Of a stretch of DNA of 27,594 nucleotides, positions 5,223 to 12,354 are shown in pieces. The DNA lies in the IMG/VR virus record IMGVR_UViG_3300032307_000634, positions 1-27,594 of that record, one strand, 5' to 3'. Under the pieces are notes generated by a model. The model made no database searches. It was given only the letters and a program-made list of their open reading frames with translations, and had not been told where the DNA came from. Made by a program: the position numbers and the translations under genes. How positions within the stretch are numbered: position 1 is the stretch's first letter; every line of letters begins with the position of its first letter. Origin of the DNA: a virus.

Positions 5223-6083
5223 ATGCCACGTAAAAAGAATCCTGCTAACAATTATTTCCACGAAGGTGTGGAGGAAGCAATCCAACTATATAATAAATCT
5301 GAATCTGAGCTAGAGCGTAATAGGCTATTCTCCATAATATATCCTGCTCTAGCAAAGATTTCGGAAGTTTATTACAATAAGATTAAACCTATCTATATGG
5401 AAGGTGACCCGTTGGAGATTCAAATGGATTGTATTTCTTATTTAACTGAAAGATTATTCAGAATTAAAGAAGGTAAAGGAAAAGCATTTAGTTACTTTAC
5501 AATATGTGCTAAAAACTATTATATATTTTGGAATACCAAAGGATATAAAGAAGTACAAAGAACTCTTAAATTAGATGTACTAAATGATAATTGGGATGTA
5601 GCTGATGATAGTTCTAAACGAATAGAGGAGATGGATGACTCTGCTAAATTACTTTCCGCATTTGTAGATTATATGGATGAGCACAAAGAAAAGTTTGTAC
5701 ATACTAAAAAGGGTAATGTAGTAGTACAGGCAGTTATTGATTTTTTACGTGATGTAGATTCAATTGAAGATTTCAATCGTAGAAATATAATGAATGATTT
5801 AACTGAAATCAATGGCTATAAAGTAGATAGACATTATATTACCAAAGTATTCAACCGATTAGAATTACACTATGGAGTATTCAGTAGGGAATGGAAACGT
5901 ACTGGTAAAGCAATACCTTTTTGGGATAAAGATAAATTAAGTCCTGAAGAAATAAAATATTGTATTGAAAACTATTTACCAAACAAAGGTGGTAATAGTA
6001 TAGTTGGATTATCTAAAAGATTTAATGTAGAAGAATATGTAGTAAGAAAAGAATTGCATTCAGCTGGTTTAGCTTCTATCTAA
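5223..6083 (+). CDS. T4 gp55-like late sigma factor
   Basis: This 286-residue protein matches the layout of gp55-type late sigma factors of T4-related and other phages. An N-terminal helix (NYFHEGVEEAIQLYN) and ERNRLFSIIYPALAKISE precede the most conserved core, DCISYLTERLFRIKEGKGKA (about 69-88) then FSYFTICAKNYYI (89-101). This corresponds to sigma region 2, which binds RNA polymerase and melts the -10 element. A C-terminal helix-turn-helix-like segment (about 240-283, with IVGLSKRFNVEEYVVRKEL) is longer than in T4 gp55. It would direct host RNA polymerase to late promoters. It has its own host-type promoter and overlaps the end of the convergent 6076-6399 gene by 8 bases. Confidence 0.75.
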   Translation: MPRKKNPANNYFHEGVEEAIQLYNKSESELERNRLFSIIYPALAKISEVYYNKIKPIYMEGDPLEIQMDCISYLTERLFRIKEGKGKAFSYFTICAKNYYIFWNTKGYKEVQRTLKLDVLNDNWDVADDSSKRIEEMDDSAKLLSAFVDYMDEHKEKFVHTKKGNVVVQAVIDFLRDVDSIEDFNRRNIMNDLTEINGYKVDRHYITKVFNRLELHYGVFSREWKRTGKAIPFWDKDKLSPEEIKYCIENYLPNKGGNSIVGLSKRFNVEEYVVRKELHSAGLASI

Positions 6084-6399
6084 CTCTATATCTCTTACCT
6101 TCCCAACGGCATTCAGTAACAAATCCTAAGTTGATTGTTCTCCACTCATCGTTGTTATCTACTGATTGTACAACCATATAATCATAAGCCTCATAATCAT
6201 AGATAGCACCTCTAGCGATACCATTTAAGAATGGTCCCCAATATACTGAACGAGAAGTACTTGCTCCATCAACTTTATTCCACTTAACCCAAATAGGTTT
6301 ACCAGCATTACTATCCATAAGGAAATCATAAAACTGTGTGAATGTAATTTCAGGTACAGCGAATTGTAATATTTTGTTATGTACGTTATTCTCTATCAT
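6076..6399 (-). CDS. Last gene of the virion operon, unknown (107 aa)
   Basis: This 107-residue protein begins MIENNVHNKILQFAVPEITF. It is aromatic and beta-rich, with IWVKWNKVDG, YDYMVVQSVDNNDEWRTINL and a C-terminal CRWEGKRYRVR. It starts 2 bases after the protease-fusion gene and ends inside the 3' end of the convergent sigma gene. It could be a small virion or head-decoration protein given its position, but no family is recognised. Confidence 0.65.
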   Translation of the reverse strand: MIENNVHNKILQFAVPEITFTQFYDFLMDSNAGKPIWVKWNKVDGASTSRSVYWGPFLNGIARGAIYDYEAYDYMVVQSVDNNDEWRTINLGFVTECRWEGKRYRVR

Positions 6400-6401
6400 T
6401 T

Positions 6402-7802
6402 TTATTCAGTTATTGGTCCACCTACAACCCATGCATCACAAGTTCTACTTGCTGCACATTTGAAATCATACGCCTCACAATATCCTAACTCACCAGCATC
6501 AATTGCATCCCATGCATCCACTTCTACTCCTAATCCTTCTGCGATACATTTAAGTATTTCTGGAGTTCTATAAAAGAATGCACAGTTACCGCAAAGTGCT
6601 TTTTTTGCTTCTTCAACACTTCCTTTGAATTGGTCTGCTTTTGCTTTCCAATATTCTTCGTTTGATTCGTTTGGGTTAAGAGGTCCGTAGTTTGCTTCAT
6701 CTATACACTTTTGTCTATTCTCTATGTTTAGTTTTATATCTTGCGTTGCTGGAGGACATCCCTCAAAGTCTTGCAATATCGGAGGAACATCACCACCTTT
6801 TACTTTCTTTTTATCGTTAGCAGGTTCTCCTGCGTATGTTGAACTAACTGAAGGTTGTTCATTTTCTTCTAACAAACCCAATTCTCTTAACTTATTCTTA
6901 CTCCAACCTAATGCAGCTTTACCACCCCATAGTAAATAAGAGATAGTACCACAAGCATTCATATCAGTTTCATCATAGTAAGCTTCTGCTCTACTCAAAT
7001 AGGAATACATTCTTTTGATTGTATCTACTGAAATTGCTTCTCCGTTTGCCAATTGTTGTGCACGAACTTTACCTGTTTGAGTAGCACATTTATTGTTATT
7101 CTTTTCGTTTAACTCTATACCTCTTTTGGCATTGTTCTTTATACCATTACCATAATCAGCGTAAGTTTCTAATTCAACTTTTTTTTTTAATAAAGCTTTA
7201 ATAGTTTTTACTACCTTCTTTGCTTCATCTTCCGTTAAATCTTCTATATCTTTTAGTAAAAAGTTTTGTTTAGAAGCTTCTACTAACTGATGTGAGAATA
7301 AACCTTCTATACTGAATCCAGTCAACTTACCAGTCTTAACAAAATCTTGCCACAACTTTTCGTTGTTTACTTTCATAGTTCCAGCCCATGTGCCTGGCGC
7401 TAATGATAATCCGTACACTGCTGATTTATCTTTTGTTCTGCTTTCAACTATCCAGCTTTCAACTAAAGACACATCTGAAATTGCTTTCTCATGCTCAACA
7501 GTTACCTTATCGGTATATTTGTTTTGTAAGTATTTTTCACTTAATTTCTTAATAGTAGGTGCAGATAAGAATACGTGATATGGTTTACCTTCACCATCTA
7601 TGCGAAGTATTCTTTTATCCGGCACCAATATAGGTCCTAAGACCAACCTTTTATCGTTATCTACTGCTTGAAATTGAATTTGCTCTTTATCAAATGCTAC
7701 CCAACCTGCTTCAATAGCCGGCTCAGAAACCATCGAGATTGCATAAACCTCATCTTCATCTCCTTCAATTATAAGTTCGTAAACTAAATCTTCTTTTATC
7801 AT
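6402..7802 (-). CDS. XkdF-type prohead protease fused to Cys-rich modules
   Basis: This 466-residue protein begins with an XkdF-like putative serine-protease domain (about 1-172). It starts YELIIEGDEDEVYAISMVSE and continues with VTVEHEKAISDVSLVESWIV carrying the likely catalytic His104, and GKLTGFSIEG carrying the likely Ser164. From family knowledge, such proteases process the prohead and scaffold. Residues 239-310 (CATQTGKVRAQQLANGEAIS to the GGKAALGWSKNKL region) form a phage-specific module. Residues 349-466 form a Cys-rich module with Cys404, 407, 419, 442, 449 and 455 (CGNCAFFYRT, GYCEAYDFKCAASRTCDAW). The position after the tape measure, far from the capsid genes, is unusual. Confidence 0.8.
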   Translation of the reverse strand: MIKEDLVYELIIEGDEDEVYAISMVSEPAIEAGWVAFDKEQIQFQAVDNDKRLVLGPILVPDKRILRIDGEGKPYHVFLSAPTIKKLSEKYLQNKYTDKVTVEHEKAISDVSLVESWIVESRTKDKSAVYGLSLAPGTWAGTMKVNNEKLWQDFVKTGKLTGFSIEGLFSHQLVEASKQNFLLKDIEDLTEDEAKKVVKTIKALLKKKVELETYADYGNGIKNNAKRGIELNEKNNNKCATQTGKVRAQQLANGEAISVDTIKRMYSYLSRAEAYYDETDMNACGTISYLLWGGKAALGWSKNKLRELGLLEENEQPSVSSTYAGEPANDKKKVKGGDVPPILQDFEGCPPATQDIKLNIENRQKCIDEANYGPLNPNESNEEYWKAKADQFKGSVEEAKKALCGNCAFFYRTPEILKCIAEGLGVEVDAWDAIDAGELGYCEAYDFKCAASRTCDAWVVGGPITE

Positions 7803-7840
7803 AATCTTTTAACAATTAAGTGTCAGTTTTTATTCATATA

Positions 7841-7848
7841 TATTTATA
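7841..7848 (-). promoter_or_regulatory. Candidate late promoter TATAAATA before the protease gene
   Basis: On the minus strand 7848-7841 reads TATAAATA, identical to the T4 late -10 element recognised by gp55. It lies 38 bases upstream of the protease ATG (7802) and just beyond the tape-measure stop. AT-rich DNA makes chance matches likely, so this rests on position and on the gp55-like gene nearby. Confidence 0.35.
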
Positions 7849-7850
7849 TA

Positions 7851-9659
7851 TTAGTATCCACCGAATGTTGCTGCGTTTGAAGTACGTCTATCAAGCGCTT
7901 GTTGTGATGATACATCTCCAGCTACTACATAAGCTTTCATAGGTTTTCCAGTCACTGCCGCCAATGTACCTGCTATTTGTGAACCAGGTGAAGCCGCTTG
8001 TGTTCCACCTATTTGTGGTGCTGCCATTCCTGCTACCGATGGTGCAGTTGGACCGGCACTTGCTGCAGATGGTAATGATGCTCCTCCGCTACTTGCTGAT
8101 GTTGCGTTATCACTACTATTGATTTGTGATATTGATTTTGCTGCTCCTGCTATTGTAGATGCTATACCCAATGCTGCAGATATTGTATTAATGGTAACCC
8201 AAGGTTGTCCTGCCGTTAATGGGAATGCCGCAACTGATTTAGCGTTAGCTACTGCAGTATTTGCTACAATCTTTCCAATTGCTGCCGCCTGTTCTACTAC
8301 GATACCAGCGATTGCTAACTTCTTATTCTTTCCAGCTATTTGTTGTAAGAATGAACCGAACTGTCCAACCAAATCCAATTGAGCATTTTGTAATTCAGCT
8401 TTAGCATCCAACTCAGCCATATCAATAGCTTTCCTTTGGTCAGCTGCTGCTTTAGCAATTGCTGTTCTTTGATTCTCAGTTAAATCTTTATCAGATAAAA
8501 GGATTCTTTCTTTCTCATCTATAAGAGCTTTTCTTTGGTCATAGGTCATTGCATCAAACTCTAATTGAGCATCAACACCTAATAAATCATCCTCTCTTTT
8601 CTTATTTACTTTCTCTTTAGCTTCTTCAGCTGCTTTCTTATCTTTCTCATCCTGCTCTTTCTTCTTCTCCTCTAACTTCTTAGCTTCCTCATCATCGTAC
8701 TTCTTATTGATTGCTGCCTGTTCTATTCTACCTTGCTCTAATACTGCAGATGTATCTTTAATACCAGCTTTTTGTAATGCAGCTAATCTTTCATTTTGAG
8801 CTTGTCCAGCTTTGTATATCTCTTGGTCTCTAGCTGATAGTGTAGCAATGTATGCTTCAGTTTGTACTTTGTTTGCTGCTTCTAAGTTCTTAGCTGCTTC
8901 TTCTTCTCTTTTCTTACGAGCTTCAGCTGCTTTTTTAGCGTTCTCCTCTCTTTTCTTTGCCTGTTCTTCTTGCTTCTTAGTTAGTTCTTCTTGTCTTTTC
9001 TTCTCAGCTTCGTTTGTTTTTTGTTGAACCTCATCTACTGATAGGGTAGCTTCTTTAATTTTAGCAGAAGATATACCCATCTTTTCAGCTACATACCCAA
9101 ATGCTTTACCTACTTTTTCTAATATAAATGCAAATCCATTAAATATTGGAACTGCTACCTTTTCAACTACTGCTAAAATAGGACCTAATATAGATGAGAA
9201 TGCCTGTGATAAACGATTAAGAGTTTGTTGTCCTTCAGCAGTAGAACCTAATGCTTTTTTCATTAACATCAATGCTCCAGCTACTCCAGCAATAATTGCA
9301 ATGATTGGATTTGCTATAAGAACTTTGAATGCTCCATCTAATGCTTTCATAGCATTACCAGCTGCACCAGCAGGTCCAGGTAAAGATGCTAATTGGTCAT
9401 CAAATTGTTTAGCTTGGAATTGAACCTTTTCTAATCCTTCTTCCAAATCATCCAACTGAGCTCTTAACTTATTGAACTTTACTTTATCTCCAGCGGCTGC
9501 AGCTTCCTGCAAATCCTTTTGAGTTTTACGAATTTGTAATTGTAGTTTGACAAAGGACCCGGCGGTTTCTTCGGCCTTATCGCCCAAGTCTCCTACTTCT
9601 TCCGCACCCTTTACTTGGGTATCAATTATTGCGGTGTATGTGGTTGTATTATCAGCCAT
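7851..9659 (-). CDS. Tail tape measure protein
   Basis: This 602-residue protein has an N-terminal helical region with TQVKGAEEVGDLGDKAEETA. A hydrophobic Ala/Ile-rich segment follows at about 114-133 (VLIANPIIAIIAGVAGALML). A long Lys/Glu coiled coil (about 205-360, repeated KKREE-type runs) leads to a second helical hydrophobic block (about 435-510) and a Ser/Ala/Gly-rich C-terminus. This is the usual plan of a short tape measure that sets tail length and enters the membrane during DNA injection. At about 0.15 nm per residue it implies a tail of roughly 90 nm (inference). Its ATG overlaps the stop of a 51-residue gene. Identity rests on composition and position. Confidence 0.75.
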   Translation of the reverse strand: MADNTTTYTAIIDTQVKGAEEVGDLGDKAEETAGSFVKLQLQIRKTQKDLQEAAAAGDKVKFNKLRAQLDDLEEGLEKVQFQAKQFDDQLASLPGPAGAAGNAMKALDGAFKVLIANPIIAIIAGVAGALMLMKKALGSTAEGQQTLNRLSQAFSSILGPILAVVEKVAVPIFNGFAFILEKVGKAFGYVAEKMGISSAKIKEATLSVDEVQQKTNEAEKKRQEELTKKQEEQAKKREENAKKAAEARKKREEEAAKNLEAANKVQTEAYIATLSARDQEIYKAGQAQNERLAALQKAGIKDTSAVLEQGRIEQAAINKKYDDEEAKKLEEKKKEQDEKDKKAAEEAKEKVNKKREDDLLGVDAQLEFDAMTYDQRKALIDEKERILLSDKDLTENQRTAIAKAAADQRKAIDMAELDAKAELQNAQLDLVGQFGSFLQQIAGKNKKLAIAGIVVEQAAAIGKIVANTAVANAKSVAAFPLTAGQPWVTINTISAALGIASTIAGAAKSISQINSSDNATSASSGGASLPSAASAGPTAPSVAGMAAPQIGGTQAASPGSQIAGTLAAVTGKPMKAYVVAGDVSSQQALDRRTSNAATFGGY

Positions 9660-9814
9660 TATTTTTTACTTTTCCAGATTCTTTTTAGTAACAATTTTGC
9701 TTCACTTATGGATTGAGGATATTTGTATTTACCTTTGGCAATATCAATATCATCATTCTCTCCATAAAATTCTCCTAAGTTCAATAAATCAATTACAGTC
9801 TTTATCATATCCAT
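9659..9814 (-). CDS. Short protein upstream of the tape measure (51 aa)
   Basis: A 51-residue frame starts at ATG 9812-9814 (MDMIKTVIDLLNLGEFYGEN) and stops at 9659-9661, overlapping the tape-measure ATG by one base (TAATG). The product is charged and ends LLLKRIWKSKK. Without it, 180 bases in an otherwise gapless operon would be empty. The position just before the tape measure is where tail assembly chaperones are usually encoded, though this is far shorter than those. No frameshift partner is visible. Confidence 0.65.
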   Translation of the reverse strand: MDMIKTVIDLLNLGEFYGENDDIDIAKGKYKYPQSISEAKLLLKRIWKSKK

Positions 9815-9839
9815 TTAACACTTTTGTTTGGTTTTGTGA

Positions 9840-10439
9840 TTAAGGGTTTAATTGAAACAAAATCATACACTTATCGTTATAATGAGGGTATCCTTCCTGA
9901 CAATCTTCGTTTATTAGATAAATTGGATTTAGTTGAAATGGTTCTATCATTAGGTTTATACACTTCCATCCACCATCTAATATATCAGGGTTACTACTCC
10001 ACTTAGTAAAGGATGTAGCCAGGAGGTATTTTGAGCCGCTTTCCTGACAGTTTCTCAATGCTCTTAACACATTATCATTACTTAGGTGTCCTAAGCAATC
10101 TCTGGTGAATATTAGGTCTACTTTTGGTAGGGTATCTTTAGTAATATCCAACACTCTAAAGTCCACATCTCTATACTGCCATTTATTCTTTTGAATTAAT
10201 GGTTCTACAATATCTGCACCTATGTAAGATGCTCCACATAAATCCACATCTCTCATCCAATTCCAGTCTCCGCATGGAATATCTAAAATAGATTGGATAC
10301 CAAACTTTTGTATTAATACCGGCAATTCTCTACGAATCACTTTTGTATTCTGCATTTCAGAACCGCCTCCGCTTACACTTTCAGCTGATGCCCATAGATT
10401 CTTATCAAAAATCTCTGTAAATGTTTCTACTAAATTCAT
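9840..10439 (-). CDS. Class I SAM-dependent methyltransferase
   Basis: This 199-residue protein has the Rossmann-type methyltransferase order: motif I ILDIPCGDWNWM (51-62), an acidic residue ending strand 2 in YIGADIV (72-78), DFRVLDIT near 93-100, and the motif-IV region DLIFTRDCLGHLS (108-120). SVSGGGSEMQNT near the N-terminus is typical of a subfamily seen in marine phages and in polysaccharide loci. No DNA-methylase (N/D)PP(Y/W) motif is present, so methylation of a sugar or small molecule is more likely than DNA methylation. Its ATG overlaps the glycosyltransferase stop by four bases (ATGA), so the two are coupled and probably act in one pathway. Confidence 0.8.
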   Translation of the reverse strand: MNLVETFTEIFDKNLWASAESVSGGGSEMQNTKVIRRELPVLIQKFGIQSILDIPCGDWNWMRDVDLCGASYIGADIVEPLIQKNKWQYRDVDFRVLDITKDTLPKVDLIFTRDCLGHLSNDNVLRALRNCQESGSKYLLATSFTKWSSNPDILDGGWKCINLMIEPFQLNPIYLINEDCQEGYPHYNDKCMILFQLNP

Positions 10440-11365
10440 AGAATTGTTTTTTTAGCTGTTTCTTTTACTTGTTCCCAATAGTATGTACTTGCTCTACCTT
10501 CATCTAATACTAACTCATCACCATAAGGTAATCTATTAATGTAAGATGCTTTATGAAACATACCACTATTAGCATCTACTACGCCTGCATTATGTAATAT
10601 CCAATACTTCTCAACTGAATTTACATTATCAGTACTCCATCCAAATGCCATCTTATCAGTTACTTCAGTAGGATGTCCAAATAACCATGCGTTCCATAGT
10701 AAAGACCACATACCTGCTGTCCACTTTTGTATTGGATAATCCCAATCAGCTTTCATAACATGCAGATGTTCTACTGAACAAAAATAAGAATACAATTTGA
10801 TTGCATCTTTTTCTACTTTATCCCAAAACTCAAAGCCCTCTCCTCTTACCAAATACTGAGCGCCTCCCGAGTGATTATTCATCAACTTAGGTATTTGTTT
10901 ATCTAACCCAATTATCTCACACATATCCTCATATATGTGGTTTCCTTTTTGCTGTATGTAATCGTAGTTGATGTATGAATTTGTATCACTCATATACCAA
11001 GTGTTTCCATTTCTAGCCCAATTTAATTCAGGCGGACGAGTAAACACAATATCACAATCATGCAAAAATAACCACTCATCTTTCAAAGCAGGATATGCCT
11101 GAAGATGTTGTTTCATTAGGTTAAAATATATTGATGGGATATAAGAGTGATTCTCTCTAGTATCCTCATAGAAAAAGAAACGGACTGTATTATAGTGAGA
11201 TTGAAGTTTCTTCCAATCATCAGATATATGTCCATTGTTTACCGCACATAGAATATCAATCTGATTAGGATTAACACCATGCTTAGTAAAGTTATTAATT
11301 AATACCTCAACTTGCCATCTATAATAATCGTTAGCCGGTTGAGCACATACAAATCTAATATTCAT
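10436..11365 (-). CDS. GT-A type glycosyltransferase
   Basis: This 309-residue protein begins MNIRFVCAQPANDYYRWQVE. The segment DEWLFLHDCDIVFTRPPELN (about 96-115) contains an acidic DCD triad (103-105) in a hydrophobic-strand context. This corresponds to the metal- and nucleotide-sugar-binding DxD motif of GT-A enzymes. Later motifs include NNHSGGAQYLV and the C-terminal YWILHNAGVV, which supplies a His in the position typical of a GT-A metal ligand. The pattern recalls enzymes that glycosylate Hyp/Ser/Thr in protein, but the acceptor is inferred. It starts 16 bases after a tail gene whose product has a long Thr/Ser linker, and it is coupled to a methyltransferase. Confidence 0.7.
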   Translation of the reverse strand: MNIRFVCAQPANDYYRWQVEVLINNFTKHGVNPNQIDILCAVNNGHISDDWKKLQSHYNTVRFFFYEDTRENHSYIPSIYFNLMKQHLQAYPALKDEWLFLHDCDIVFTRPPELNWARNGNTWYMSDTNSYINYDYIQQKGNHIYEDMCEIIGLDKQIPKLMNNHSGGAQYLVRGEGFEFWDKVEKDAIKLYSYFCSVEHLHVMKADWDYPIQKWTAGMWSLLWNAWLFGHPTEVTDKMAFGWSTDNVNSVEKYWILHNAGVVDANSGMFHKASYINRLPYGDELVLDEGRASTYYWEQVKETAKKTIL

Positions 11366-11381
11366 AACATTTTATTTTATT

Positions 11382-12344
11382 TTATAAACATGCACTTTCA
11401 CAAGAACCAAATAAATCTAAAGTAAGTGTAGTACCAATATCGCCAGGTTGAACTGTATATACTGCTGATGATATAAAGGTTACACTTTCATCACAACTTG
11501 CATCACTTATTATACCAAACGAATATGCGTTAGCAAAGCCGCTAGGACTTGTACATGCAGTTACATTTAAGTCATAGTATATTTCATCACCTACTTCCAA
11601 TCCAGTTATTGTACCACTTGAAGTTGTACTTCTACTTTCAGCACTCATACCATTTACATAAATGTCCATATTTGCATTTGCACCACCTGATTCAGTAAAA
11701 CTCCAATCTAACTCTGCTGTACCCGGAGGTGTAGTTGTAGTAGTTGTAGAAGTTGTAGTAGTACTGGTTGTGGTACTTGTTGTAGTTGTAGAAGTAGTTG
11801 TTGTAGTTGTGGTTGTTGGGACAACAGGCTGGTCAAACGGTAAAGCTTGAGGTAATATCGGTCCAAGCAATTGTATTTGACATTCTCCATTCTTTAAGTT
11901 ATAATCATTAATTGCACGAAGATGATAGTAGTTACCTCTAAATTGTACTACATCATTTAATTCCATCTTAAAATAATCTGCTAATGGAATGATTGCTGAA
12001 GCGTTCAACAATCTAGTGCGTGGGTTATATAACAATTCTACATAAGTTTGCCAATATTCAGAATATAATGATTCAAAAGGTACTTCACCATAAACCGATG
12101 ATTCATTATAAAATAATAATGAGTTAGAACCTGTTGTAGGAAACTGATTAGTCCCAACTGTATTATAGTTATCAAAATAAGGGAATTGCTTAACTTCATT
12201 TGCTGCATTATTCTCATCTTTTACATAAAATCTTTCACAATCTATTTGTCCATTATAGAATAATAAACGTGGTAAAACTCTAGCCGGTTGATAATCTACT
12301 GAACTAATGTAAGTTGGAATGTATATTGGTATAATTTGTGACAT
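11382..12344 (-). CDS. Tail/baseplate protein with Thr/Ser linker
   Basis: This 320-residue protein has three parts. Residues 1-175 include PARVLPRLLFYNGQ and LLYNPRTRLLNASAIIPLAD, then VVQFRGNYYHLRAINDYNL, typical of the C-terminal half of tail-hub or baseplate proteins in Bacteroidetes phages. Residues 177-205 are an uninterrupted Thr/Ser run. Residues 206-320 form a beta-rich domain with four cysteines, like a small Ig-type exposed domain. It starts 10 bases after the 669-residue tail protein and precedes the glycosyltransferase. The first part looks like a continuation of the preceding protein, suggesting a split ancestor. It is likely a virion surface protein. Confidence 0.7.
   Translation of the reverse strand: MSQIIPIYIPTYISSVDYQPARVLPRLLFYNGQIDCERFYVKDENNAANEVKQFPYFDNYNTVGTNQFPTTGSNSLLFYNESSVYGEVPFESLYSEYWQTYVELLYNPRTRLLNASAIIPLADYFKMELNDVVQFRGNYYHLRAINDYNLKNGECQIQLLGPILPQALPFDQPVVPTTTTTTTTSTTTTSTTTSTTTTSTTTTTTPPGTAELDWSFTESGGANANMDIYVNGMSAESRSTTSSGTITGLEVGDEIYYDLNVTACTSPSGFANAYSFGIISDASCDESVTFISSAVYTVQPGDIGTTLTLDLFGSCESACL
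11730..11816 (-). repeat. Thr/Ser-codon repeat (mucin-like linker)
   Basis: This run of 29 codons is limited to ACN and TCN and encodes 25 Thr and 4 Ser. It is near-periodic at the DNA level, so length change by slippage or recombination is plausible. Confidence 0.85.
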
Positions 12345-12354
12345 ATAATTTAGT

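Noticed and set aside
5063-5251. 62-residue leftward frame spanning the divergent promoter region
   Set aside because: Overlaps the well-supported 4828-5136 gene in another frame and covers the promoter of the sigma gene.
9730-9737. Rightward TACCTTTG box
   Set aside because: Located inside the leftward 51-residue gene, with no rightward gene downstream.
11662-11850. Poly-Val reading frame on the + strand opposite the Thr/Ser linker, and a Leu/Gln-rich frame on the - strand (11708-11890)
   Set aside because: Both arise from the trinucleotide-like Thr/Ser repeat read in the wrong frame; the tail-protein frame explains the sequence.
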